From contig CAZIDZ010000007.1 of assembly GCA_964538455.1 (NCBI GenBank), positions 41,636 through 105,635 on the forward strand: a stretch of 64,000 bases of DNA, given 5' to 3'. Source of the DNA: JAZDLX01 sp964538455. GTDB lineage: Bacteria > Electryoneota > Electryoneia > Electryoneales > Electryoneaceae. How positions within the stretch are numbered: the stretch's first letter is position 1; each line of letters opens with the position of its first letter. Below the pieces are notes generated by a model, which saw nothing but the letters and a program-made list of their open reading frames with translations, was not told where the DNA came from and did not search any database. Position numbers and translations under genes: made by a program. Shown in pieces: positions 44,101 through 51,171 of the stretch.

Positions 44101-44294
44101 TTGGTCACCTCTTCCTCGATGTCCTCCGGCGCCGCACCCGGGTATGGGGTCTGTACGATCAGGAACGGGGGAGTGATGTTCGGCCAGTAGGCGATCGGCA
44201 GACTGCGCAGCGTGATCAGACCGAGCACCGCGATCGCAGTCGCGAACAGGGCCGTGCCCACCGGGTTTCGCATTGACAGCCGCGAGAGTTTCAT
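41196..44294 (-). CDS. RND-family efflux transporter permease (AcrB/MdtC-like)
   Basis: Inner-membrane proton-driven pump of a tripartite exporter. 1032 residues, 12 membrane helices in the usual 1+5+1+5 order separated by two large periplasmic loops. Visible landmarks: MRNPVGTALFATAIAVLGL (helix 1), PPFLIVQTPYPGAAPEDIE, GGLALGVGMIVDSSIVVLEN (helix 4, with a single proton-relay-type Asp instead of the common pair) and MLSGVVVNNGILLVDFINRG (helix 10-11 region). Start at 44294 overlaps the stop of the adaptor gene (ATGA). The substrate is unknown; MarR control suggests drugs or other toxic small molecules. Confidence 0.95.
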   Translation of the reverse strand: MKLSRLSMRNPVGTALFATAIAVLGLITLRSLPIAYWPNITPPFLIVQTPYPGAAPEDIEEEVTKPLERVVSTISNIYEVESLSIEGLSQLTLRFNWGTDVNRSKIDLREKLDGARGELPRDIQPTSVLALDALIPAPLELAVTSNRYDQGELRRLLEDRIVNRFLRLPNVAAVDIRGGQDKIVRVEADPLKLVHLGIPLDRLTQVLGSENINVPAGELTQGSRQFILRSFNKYQSLDDIRNIVIELRGQTPVLLRDVATVRFVDDDRVGIASVNGEESLALAVRQTTDGNTVALVGEVMAELQSVQESWPDINFQVIKDDSAFIRSTIRSVTTNVLLGALIAALFIYLFLGSLRNTFIIVLSIPVSILATFLVMGALKISLNTISLGGLALGVGMIVDSSIVVLENLYYRQRKLNSTAVMDREAKIDLYDAAVSEVALPITASIATSVVVFLPLAFTKGITYFLLGELSLTVVGALIFSLLVSFTVIPALSLKLLQVDGGSSLLPRLWQRAIGWLANVYRPVIRAVSGNWKRALLTIVIAFSLMIIPIAGVRMLDIEELPRIDEGKIRVNLELPVGTSLDATEGIAEDMEAKMLAIPEIFQVYSVVGLSAFYNQPLSNIAWFDCSIPASQGNLDDVMAKMRRTLTGYPDAKIDVKVQNIGAGMGSSGIDVRVAGPNLDTLAAISDELLDSLRAYPQIINLASNLEAGKPEIRIVVDRKKAARWGLSSARVASLVRTAVDGIAVTKYSTPDGNMYDVEVSFDRSAVRSLPDLRDLPLQTPLGTVIPLRAIAEFKMRPGPAQIRRSDQERFLSVTGDAGPGYRQRDVRAIAAEVQQHMQLPRDYRWKRAGASRSIIESFQSLAIALALAIFLVYVVMASQFNSFWQPIVISTAIPLALIGAVLGLIVFKGAINVNSLLGIIMLSGVVVNNGILLVDFINRGRREENMDRLEAIIQAGQRRLRPILMTTLTTMAGMLFIALGVGTGGETLVPLSAVVIGGLASSTLLTLLVVPAIYTLFDTFFSRVGTRRTLTD

Positions 44295-45160
44295 CGCCGC
44301 AGGTCCTCGCGAACCTCCACACGGACCCCGTCGGAGAGGGAGTTCTGCCCGAAGGTCGCCACCGTGTCGCCCGCTGCGAGCCCCTCGCCCGAAATCTCCA
44401 GACGGTTCCCGAGATCGGACACCAGGGTTACTTGGACCCATCTCGCCGCACCGTCCCGGATCGCAAACAGACCCTTCACCCGCTTGCGCTCCACCACGGC
44501 ATCGCGGGACACGGTCAGCCCCGAATGCTGGTCGAGCAGCAGCTTCAGCTCCCCCTCGATGTTGGGCAGCAGGCGGCGATCGGGATTCGGCAGGATCACC
44601 TCACCGGGTACGATCTGCTTCTGGGCGTCCACGTAGGGGAGGATCTTCCCCAGGGTCACATTCTCGAACGCCTGTCCGTTGGTCAGCCGCAGCGAGCCTT
44701 GCAGCCCGACCCGCAGACCGGCCAGATCCACTTCAAGAATTTCCGCCCGGAAAAGCATCGAGTCGTCGTGCACGATCTCGAACAGCTTGGTCTGCGGTGT
44801 GACACGCGCTCCGACGGACACGTACCGCCGCGAAACGGTCCCGGAAAGCGGACAGTCGATCCGCTCGGGTTCGTAGCGGACTCCCGGATCGACGCGCTTC
44901 ACCCGCACCATCGCCTGCCCGAGTCGCACCCGGTCACCTTCGTCCACGTTCAGCGAGACGACATCCCCGCCGAAGGTGCTGTACACATCCACCCGCTCTG
45001 GGGGGACGATTGTCCCGCGGACCGAGAGGGTGTGCCGCACAGGCTCCATGTCCACCGTGCCCGCATAGACAGGTACGGCCTTCGGCGCTGCGCTTTGTGC
45101 GGCCGATCCGGAAGCGAGGAAAAGGAGAAACACGACCGTCATCATTGTACGCTTATTCAT
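44291..45160 (-). CDS. RND efflux periplasmic adaptor (membrane fusion protein)
   Basis: Links the inner-membrane pump to the outer-membrane channel. 289 residues, shorter than typical adaptors (about 350-400). Signal peptide (MMTVVFLLFLASGSAAQ), then the lipoyl/barrel-sandwich halves GDVVSLNVDEGDRVRLGQAMVRV and IDCPLSGTVSRRYVSVGARV with little or no alpha-hairpin between them. The beta-barrel domain (LFRAEILEVDLAGLRVGLQG) and the membrane-proximal domain (LFAIRDGAARWVQVTL) follow. The short or absent hairpin is characteristic of a subset of adaptors. Start chosen for the signal peptide; it overlaps the tolC-like gene by eight bases. Confidence 0.92.
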   Translation of the reverse strand: MNKRTMMTVVFLLFLASGSAAQSAAPKAVPVYAGTVDMEPVRHTLSVRGTIVPPERVDVYSTFGGDVVSLNVDEGDRVRLGQAMVRVKRVDPGVRYEPERIDCPLSGTVSRRYVSVGARVTPQTKLFEIVHDDSMLFRAEILEVDLAGLRVGLQGSLRLTNGQAFENVTLGKILPYVDAQKQIVPGEVILPNPDRRLLPNIEGELKLLLDQHSGLTVSRDAVVERKRVKGLFAIRDGAARWVQVTLVSDLGNRLEISGEGLAAGDTVATFGQNSLSDGVRVEVREDLRR

Positions 45161-46475
45161 CGAACGCCTCGATGTAGGGGAGGTATTCCGCATCACGCAT
45201 CGAACACCATTTGACCACGGCGTCGAACTGGTAGCCGAGCAGGGTGAGTCGCGTCCGGCGCAGCGCCCGCTGGGCTTCAATCAGGTCGCTGCTGCCGAGA
45301 CCGCCGCCCTTGTAACGGTTTCGGGCGATTGTGTAGCTCGCTTTTGCCTGTTCGAAGGATTTCCGCCCGATCTCGATCTGCTGCAACGCCTCCGCGAGAT
45401 CCAGCCGCGCGTTCAAAATCTGCTGCTCGATCTCGCTTCGCTTGTCGCGCTCCTTGGCCTCCAGAGATCGCCGCGCAACCGTGATCTCCTCCAGTTTTCG
45501 CTTCGTCAGCCAGCCGTCGAAAATCGGCATCGCGAGTGAAACGCCCACCGACCACGAATCCTTGAACGCCTCCACGTCCGGGAATTGCCCGTTGCGCACC
45601 ACCCACGAGAAAAAAGCCGAAGGCATCGGCCGCAGCCAGCCGGTCCGCGTGATCTTCTCCTGCTCCGCGTAGAGATCGAACGAGCGCCTCAGCATCTTCA
45701 ACTCCAGGTGCTGCTGGGTCGCCAGCGCGATGTCCGTCGTGTCCACTCCCCCCGGAGGAGTTTCCGGGAGCAGTGTGTCCGATTCCACCGGCGAGGTTAG
45801 CGGTCGGCCGAGCAGGCGGTTGAGCGAATACTCGAGGCGATCCACCTGTTTGCGGCGGTTGACAACCTCGCTGCGCGCACCCGAAAGCTCCACCTCCATC
45901 CGCAGCACGTCGAAATCGCTCGCGTAGCCTCCGCTGTACTGCGCCTTGACGAGGGAAACCTGCTCCTCGAGCAGCGTGGCGTTCTCTTCCGCCCAGCGAA
46001 GCGCCTCATCGGCGAGCGATAGGGTGAAATAGGATCGCGCCACGGCCAGCGCGATCGCACGCCGTGCCTGTTCCGCGGCGTCGCGCGCCGTCTTCGCGTT
46101 CAGCTCCGCAATCCGGATGGATGACTGCGTTCGCCCCCAGGTGAAAAATGGGTACGCCGCGCTCAGCTGGGTATTGATCTGGTTTTCGGTGCCGAATTTC
46201 AACGTCCCGCCGGGCCCGATATTCGCCTCCGGGATGTAGGAGGGCCGCGTGTAGGATGCCGACAGCGCCGCTGTCGGCAGCAGCCCCGAACGCGCCTGCG
46301 AAACCTGGCTCTCGGCCTGGAGCACCGCTTGGCGTGCCGCCTCCAGCGAGGGATTCGCACCCAGCGCCTCGTCGACCAGGGCCGAGAGCGGTTCCGACGC
46401 CAGGCTCCATAACGGGAAGGCCAGCGCGGCCAGCAGCATCAGCAGGCCTGCAGCGCGGGCAGAGGGGAAACTCAT
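45153..46475 (-). CDS. TolC-family outer membrane efflux protein
   Basis: 440 residues. Signal peptide (about 1-26, GLLMLLAALAFPLWSLAS), followed by two outer-membrane-efflux repeats. Each has long amphipathic helices (SLEAARQAVLQAESQVSQAR; ERDKRSEIEQQILNARLDLAE) and a strand pair (AALSASYTRPSY; PSAFFSWVVRNGQF), the trimeric alpha-barrel/beta-barrel architecture. Acts as the exit duct for the adjacent adaptor and pump. Its ATG overlaps the marR stop (ATGA), so all four genes are translationally chained. Confidence 0.94.
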   Translation of the reverse strand: MSFPSARAAGLLMLLAALAFPLWSLASEPLSALVDEALGANPSLEAARQAVLQAESQVSQARSGLLPTAALSASYTRPSYIPEANIGPGGTLKFGTENQINTQLSAAYPFFTWGRTQSSIRIAELNAKTARDAAEQARRAIALAVARSYFTLSLADEALRWAEENATLLEEQVSLVKAQYSGGYASDFDVLRMEVELSGARSEVVNRRKQVDRLEYSLNRLLGRPLTSPVESDTLLPETPPGGVDTTDIALATQQHLELKMLRRSFDLYAEQEKITRTGWLRPMPSAFFSWVVRNGQFPDVEAFKDSWSVGVSLAMPIFDGWLTKRKLEEITVARRSLEAKERDKRSEIEQQILNARLDLAEALQQIEIGRKSFEQAKASYTIARNRYKGGGLGSSDLIEAQRALRRTRLTLLGYQFDAVVKWCSMRDAEYLPYIEAFDE

Positions 46476-46987
46476 GCCGTCACTCCTTCTCCCAGGTCGC
46501 GGATCAGATGGCCCATCATGTACAGTGCTCGCAGTAATTGAGTCCGTTGATCCTGCGAAAGGTTCCGGATCAGCGCCTGCATCGTGTCGCGTACGATCTC
46601 CCGCCGCTTCACCTGGTAGCTCTGACCCCTTTTTCCCAGGTCGAGCAGCACCTCGCGGCGATTCTCCGGGTTCGCCACCCTCGTCAGGTACCCCTCGCGC
46701 ACCAGCCGGTCCACCAGCACGGAGGTTGTTGACCGCGCGAGGCCGTGCTCTTCCGCCAGCGTATGCAAGGAGATGTTCGGGGTCAGGGATAGCGTGTCGA
46801 GTACCGCAAGCTGGCGCAGGGTGAGGTTGCCGAGCTCCGATCGCGCAGGAGCTAGGTCGTGAAAAAACTTGCCGATAGAGAGAATCACGTCGGCGAGGTG
46901 CTCGGAACTCACTTGACCCGTGTCAAACGGTTGTTCGTCGCCGCCGGAATCCATCGATGACTCGGAGAATAGATCGATCCTATCCAT
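46472..46987 (-). CDS. MarR-family transcriptional regulator of the efflux operon
   Basis: 171 residues. Winged helix-turn-helix core: LTLRQLAVLDTLSL, NISLHTLAEEHGLARSTTSVL (recognition helix), VDRLVREGYLTRVANPENRR with the wing, and helices at both ends for dimerisation. MarR proteins bind palindromes near their own promoter and are released by small ligands. It is the first gene of the minus-strand operon, and a 17-bp palindrome lies 22 bases upstream of its ATG. GGAG eight bases before the ATG supports the start at 46987. Confidence 0.93.
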   Translation of the reverse strand: MDRIDLFSESSMDSGGDEQPFDTGQVSSEHLADVILSIGKFFHDLAPARSELGNLTLRQLAVLDTLSLTPNISLHTLAEEHGLARSTTSVLVDRLVREGYLTRVANPENRREVLLDLGKRGQSYQVKRREIVRDTMQALIRNLSQDQRTQLLRALYMMGHLIRDLGEGVTA

Positions 46988-47009
46988 CGCATCTCCAAAC
47001 AGTTTTGCA

Positions 47010-47026
47010 ATACGAACAGTTCGTAT
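47010..47026. promoter_or_regulatory. Palindromic operator for the MarR regulator
   Basis: ATACGAAC-A-GTTCGTAT is a perfect 17-bp inverted repeat around one base. It lies between the minus-strand -10 box (47032-47037) and the marR ATG (46987), so a bound dimer would cover the transcription start. Size and place fit MarR autorepression; binding is inferred. Confidence 0.65.
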
Positions 47027-47031
47027 AAGCG

Positions 47032-47060
47032 AATATAAGCGTCCGAGGCGTACGACACAA
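47032..47060 (-). promoter_or_regulatory. Promoter of the marR-tolC-MFP-RND operon
   Basis: Read on the minus strand: TTGTGT (47060-47055), 17 bases, TATATT (47037-47032). The operator palindrome follows after five bases. Confidence 0.6.
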
Positions 47061-47182
47061 GGCCCACCTCGGAGGCTGGAGAACATCAGGGAATACGCGG
47101 CTTTTCCAGCATTCAGGGTGTTTTTGGGCGATGGGTGGACCTTTCAGCGGCCCTTTCCCGGTCATGCACGATTCCCGTTCCG

Positions 47183-47211
47183 TTGGAGCCGTGCGGGTGG
47201 GGGCCTATCTT
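47183..47211 (+). promoter_or_regulatory. Promoter of the LOG-like gene / mltG / pcrA operon
   Basis: TTGGAG (47183-47188), 17 bases, TATCTT (47206-47211); predicted transcription start near 47218, 30 bases before the GTG at 47248. It supports choosing that GTG, since upstream starts in the same frame would not be transcribed. Confidence 0.5.
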
Positions 47212-47247
47212 ACGGGGAAACAGGAACAACCCCTTCCGGAGGGAATC

Positions 47248-47790
47248 GTGCGGCGGATCGTGGTGTTCGGCGGCGGCGACTGGGTGCGCGGAGGGGACAA
47301 TTGGTCGCTCGGGTATGAAGTCGGACGTCTCGTCGCGCTCGCGGATGCGGAGTTGGTCACTGGCGGGTATGGTGGGGCGATGGAGGCTTCGAGCGAGGGG
47401 GCGGCGTCGGCCGGCGGAAGCGTGCGCGGCATCGTTCACCGTTCTCCACGGGAAAAACCTCCCAATCCCTTCGTGACAGTTGTGGAGCGGGCCGAGGACT
47501 ACGCGGACCGTCTCGCTCGGCTGCTGCGGATCGAGGAGGCGGTGGCTCTTCCCGGGCTCAGCGGAACATTTGCGGAGATTGCCGCTTCCTTCGCTCTTTT
47601 ACAGAGATTTCCCGGGCGCAGGCTGGCTCTCTGGGGGCCCTGGTGGCGTCCGCTGCTCGGCGATGTGATGACACGGATGTCAAGCGGGCACATGCCGGGA
47701 GTCGCCTGGCTGGATGATCTGCCCGGGCTCGAGCGTTGGCTCTCACGGCATCACGAAGATGAGGCGGTTGGCGCAGATGATCTCCGGTAA
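47248..47790 (+). CDS. LOG/TIGR00725-family Rossmann protein
   Basis: 180 residues of the LOG / lysine-decarboxylase-like family. RRIVVFGGGDW opens the Rossmann fold, LVTGGYGGAMEASSEGA is the nucleotide-binding turn, and LPGLSGTFAEIA stands in for PGGxGTxxE, with the second Gly replaced by Leu. Members hydrolyse nucleotide 5'-monophosphates or bind nucleotides; the substituted motif makes activity uncertain. Start GTG 47248 has GGAGGG four bases upstream and lies just after the promoter. Confidence 0.85.
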   Translation: MRRIVVFGGGDWVRGGDNWSLGYEVGRLVALADAELVTGGYGGAMEASSEGAASAGGSVRGIVHRSPREKPPNPFVTVVERAEDYADRLARLLRIEEAVALPGLSGTFAEIAASFALLQRFPGRRLALWGPWWRPLLGDVMTRMSSGHMPGVAWLDDLPGLERWLSRHHEDEAVGADDLR

Positions 47791-47806
47791 ACAGGATCGA
47801 AAACCA

Positions 47807-48871
47807 ATGGTGGTCGAGCAGAGCTTCATCCGTTCGCGTCGATTCCGCTACCTGATGCTTGCGATCGGGTTTCTGGCTGTGCTCGCTGTCCTGCTCTTCT
47901 GGAGCTACATCGCGGGGGCCCCGCGCCATCCCGATCGCGAGGGAGCGTCGCGGATAATCGTCCCGCAGGGCGCTTCCGCCTGGAAAGTCGGCTACATCCT
48001 GCGCGACTCCGGCTTGCTGCGCAGCCCGAGGCGGTTTGCCTGGCATCTGAAATTCTACGGCGGTTCCGATCAGTTGAAGGCGGGCGTCTATGACATCCCG
48101 CGCTCCGCCTCGATGAAGGAGATGGCCGATCAGATTTTACGGGGCGATGAGGCCACCGTCGAGCTCACCTTTCCCGAGGGCTGGACCGCCGCGCAGATGG
48201 CCGGACTTCTGCAGCAGTCGTCAGTCGTCGATTCCGTCTCTTTCATCCGTGCGCTCCACGATAAAGGCCTGATCGACAGCCTCGGGCTTCCCGTCACCAC
48301 CTTCGAGGGCGTGCTCTATCCCGAAACGTATCTTTTCCGCCTCCGCCGGACCCCGGCCGATGTGATTCACGCGATGGTGTCGCTGTTCAAGGAGAAGGTG
48401 GGCGAGGACTGGATCCGCCGGGCGCAGCAGAGTGAATTGGGATTCCAGGGGATTGTCACGTTGGCGAGCATCGTTCAGGGGGAGTTCCAGGTCGCAGGAG
48501 AAACCGAGGATATCGCCGCCCTCTACAGGAACCGGTTGCGCAAGGGGATGTTGCTCCAGGCCGATCCGACGATTCAGTACATCCTCCCCGAGGGGCCGAG
48601 GCGGCTGACGTTGAAAGACCTGAGGATAAAGAACCCTTACAACACGTACCTTTATCCCGGATTGCCTCCTGGTCCCATCAACAATCCCGGAATTGATGCG
48701 TTGCGCGCCGCTCTCGATCCCCCGGACCGCCCCTGGCTCTACATGGTGGCGCGGGGGGACGGCAAGCATACGTTCACGACCACGTTTAACGACCATATCC
48801 GGGCGAAGAAAAGGCTCGACGCCATTCGCCGCCAGGAGGCTCGCCGCAAACGTCAGGAAAGTAAATCCTAA
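47807..48871 (+). CDS. mltG: Endolytic murein transglycosylase MltG
   Basis: Inner-membrane lytic transglycosylase (YceG) that cuts nascent glycan strands and sets their length. About 354 residues: one N-terminal membrane helix (about 19-38, YLMLAIGFLAVLAVLLFW), a LysM-like region (IIVPQGASAWKVGYIL), then the catalytic domain with FEGVLYPETYLF, the active-site Glu segment LASIVQGEFQVAGE and LLQADPTIQY. The start is not certain: ATG 47807 clears the preceding gene, while ATG 47777 and 47759 overlap its end. Its stop shares one base with the helicase ATG (TAATG). Confidence 0.93.
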   Translation: MVVEQSFIRSRRFRYLMLAIGFLAVLAVLLFWSYIAGAPRHPDREGASRIIVPQGASAWKVGYILRDSGLLRSPRRFAWHLKFYGGSDQLKAGVYDIPRSASMKEMADQILRGDEATVELTFPEGWTAAQMAGLLQQSSVVDSVSFIRALHDKGLIDSLGLPVTTFEGVLYPETYLFRLRRTPADVIHAMVSLFKEKVGEDWIRRAQQSELGFQGIVTLASIVQGEFQVAGETEDIAALYRNRLRKGMLLQADPTIQYILPEGPRRLTLKDLRIKNPYNTYLYPGLPPGPINNPGIDALRAALDPPDRPWLYMVARGDGKHTFTTTFNDHIRAKKRLDAIRRQEARRKRQESKS

Positions 48872-51171
48872 TGCAGATGCACCGCACCGATCCTTTGCAG
48901 GGGCTTAACGACGCACAGCGGGAGGCTGTGTCGGCGACCGATGGCCCGGTCCTCGTCCTCGCCGGCGCGGGAAGCGGCAAGACACGTGTGCTCGCCCATC
49001 GCATCGCGTATCTCATCCACCTCGGCAAGGCCAAACCGTGGCAGATCCTCGCCGTTACCTTCACCAACAAGGCCGCGCTCGAACTCCGCGAACGCGTCGC
49101 CCGCATCGCACGCGGAGGGGACAAGGTCGCCGCGGGAACCTTCCATGCGATGATGCTCCGCGTGCTCCGGCGCGAGGCGGAGGCGATCGGGTTTCCCAGG
49201 GATTTCACCATCTTCGACATGGACGACAGCCGCCGGCTGGTCAAGAACATTCTTAACGAATTTTCGGAGGACCGCTTCCGTCCCCGTTCGATTCACGCCA
49301 TCATCAGCCGTGCGAAAAACGATCTGATCGGCCCGGACGCTTTTGAATCCTCCGCCAAAATCCCCATTCGGAGAACGGCCGCGAAAGTCTATCACGAATA
49401 CCAGCGGCGGATCAAAGCCTATGCGGCGATGGATTTCGACGACCTCTTGCTGCGCCCGCTCGAGCTGTTTCGCGAACACCCGGGCGTTCTGCTGAAATGG
49501 TCGGACCGCTGGCGCTACCTGCATGTGGACGAGTACCAGGACACAAACCTCGCCCAATTCGAATTGGTCAAGGTGCTCGCCGGGCCGAAACCCAACCTGT
49601 TTGTCGTCGGCGATGACGATCAGTCTATCTACGGCTGGCGCGGCGCTCGCGTCGAGAACATCTTCCGCTTCCGTGATGTCTTCGCGGGCTCCAGGGTTTT
49701 CCGCCTCGAGCAGAACTACCGCAGCACCCAGAAAATCCTCGACCTCGCGCACGCGGTCGTCTCGCGAAGTGAACGGCGGGAGGAAAAACGCCTCTGGACG
49801 GAGAAGCAGGGAGGGATGATTCCGCATATCGTCGGGCTCGCGACCGATCAGGACGAGGCCCGCGAGATCGCCGACAGGATCGGACGAGAAGTCCTCTCCG
49901 GCCGCCGCGCGTTCAGGGACTTCGCGATTCTTTACAGGACGAATGCACAGTCGCGCCTGTTCGAGGATACCTTCCGCGGCCGGCGCTATCCGTACCAGGT
50001 GCTCGGCGCAGTCAGTTTCTACGAGCGCAAGGAGGTCCGCGACGCGCTCGCCTATTTCAAACTCTGCCTCAACGAGCGGGATGATCTTTCGCTGCGCAGG
50101 ATCATCGGCGAACCTCCGCGCGGAATTGGAGTCCACACGCTCGAGAAGTTGATCGAGTGGGCGAAACAGAACGAGGCGCCGCTCACCGAGGCGCTGTCGA
50201 AGGCGGAGGAGATCGGCGGTGTGGCCAAACGGTCCGCCGCCGCCTGCGCCAAGTTTTCGGCGCAGTTGGTCAGCTGGAAAAGCGAGCTGTCGCACCTTCC
50301 CCTCGAACAGTGGGCATCTCACGTTCTCGAGGAAACGGGGTACCTTCCTCGGCTGCGCGCGGAAAAGAGTTTCGAGGCCCAGGGGCGGATCGACAACCTG
50401 GAAGCGTTGGTCGATTCGCTGGCCGAGTTCGCCGCCGAGGACGGAACTCTTCACGAGTACATCGAGCAGGCCGCCCTCGCCACCGATCAGGACAAGTACG
50501 ATCCCTCGTCGGATACGATCCGCCTGATGACCGTCCATGCCGCCAAGGGACTGGAATTCCCGGTCGTCGTCGTCGCGGGTCTTGAGGCGACCCTGTTTCC
50601 TCTCGCGGGGGATGACCGGGAGACGGATGCCGACGAGGAGCGCAGGCTGTTTTACGTTGCCGTCACCCGTGCGCAGGAGGAACTCTTTCTCACCTACGCC
50701 AACCTGCGCCGCGTATGGGGACAGATGGACTACCGTCAGCCCAGCGCCTTCCTGCTCGAGATCCCCGAGCAGAGCGTCGTCTGGAAATCGCCTGGCGTTG
50801 AGGAGAAGACGGGGGGCGGCGTGGAAAGCGCGTCGCTGCACGGCGGGGCGTCAGCGACCTCCGCATCCCGGCGGCAGCAGGGCGCGGCCTATGACCCCTG
50901 GGCGGAAAGAAAGAAAACGCGGAGCAAAGCGGACGTGGGGGAGCCCGCCGCGGCGTCTCCGCACGCCGCCTTGTCCTCGCAGCAGGATGAGGATCTTCCG
51001 GCTGTCAGGGTGGGAGATCTCGTGGAACACCCTACCTTTGGACAGGGTATCGTGCTGTCAACGGCGAAGTGGCGCAACGATATCAAGGTCCAGGTGGAAT
51101 TCGAGGGGCGCGGCGTGATGTCGCTGATGCAGCGCATCGCACGGCTGCACCCCGTGAGGGATTTTCGATGA
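48871..51171 (+). CDS. pcrA: UvrD/PcrA-type superfamily 1 DNA helicase
   Basis: 3'-5' ATP-dependent helicase for repair and removal of recombinase filaments. 766 residues. Helicase motifs in order: LNDAQREAV (Q motif), GAGSGKTRVL (Walker A), TFTNKAA (Ia), DEYQDTN (Walker B), GDDDQSIYGWRGA (III), LEQNYRST (IV), LMTVHAAKGLEFPVV (V) and VAVTRAQEEL (VI). The C-terminal 60 residues (VEHPTFGQGIVLS and RIARLHPV) form the PcrA/UvrD Tudor-like domain that contacts RNA polymerase. UvrD versus PcrA is a naming matter. Its TGA overlaps the next ATG. Confidence 0.96.
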   Translation: MQMHRTDPLQGLNDAQREAVSATDGPVLVLAGAGSGKTRVLAHRIAYLIHLGKAKPWQILAVTFTNKAALELRERVARIARGGDKVAAGTFHAMMLRVLRREAEAIGFPRDFTIFDMDDSRRLVKNILNEFSEDRFRPRSIHAIISRAKNDLIGPDAFESSAKIPIRRTAAKVYHEYQRRIKAYAAMDFDDLLLRPLELFREHPGVLLKWSDRWRYLHVDEYQDTNLAQFELVKVLAGPKPNLFVVGDDDQSIYGWRGARVENIFRFRDVFAGSRVFRLEQNYRSTQKILDLAHAVVSRSERREEKRLWTEKQGGMIPHIVGLATDQDEAREIADRIGREVLSGRRAFRDFAILYRTNAQSRLFEDTFRGRRYPYQVLGAVSFYERKEVRDALAYFKLCLNERDDLSLRRIIGEPPRGIGVHTLEKLIEWAKQNEAPLTEALSKAEEIGGVAKRSAAACAKFSAQLVSWKSELSHLPLEQWASHVLEETGYLPRLRAEKSFEAQGRIDNLEALVDSLAEFAAEDGTLHEYIEQAALATDQDKYDPSSDTIRLMTVHAAKGLEFPVVVVAGLEATLFPLAGDDRETDADEERRLFYVAVTRAQEELFLTYANLRRVWGQMDYRQPSAFLLEIPEQSVVWKSPGVEEKTGGGVESASLHGGASATSASRRQQGAAYDPWAERKKTRSKADVGEPAAASPHAALSSQQDEDLPAVRVGDLVEHPTFGQGIVLSTAKWRNDIKVQVEFEGRGVMSLMQRIARLHPVRDFR

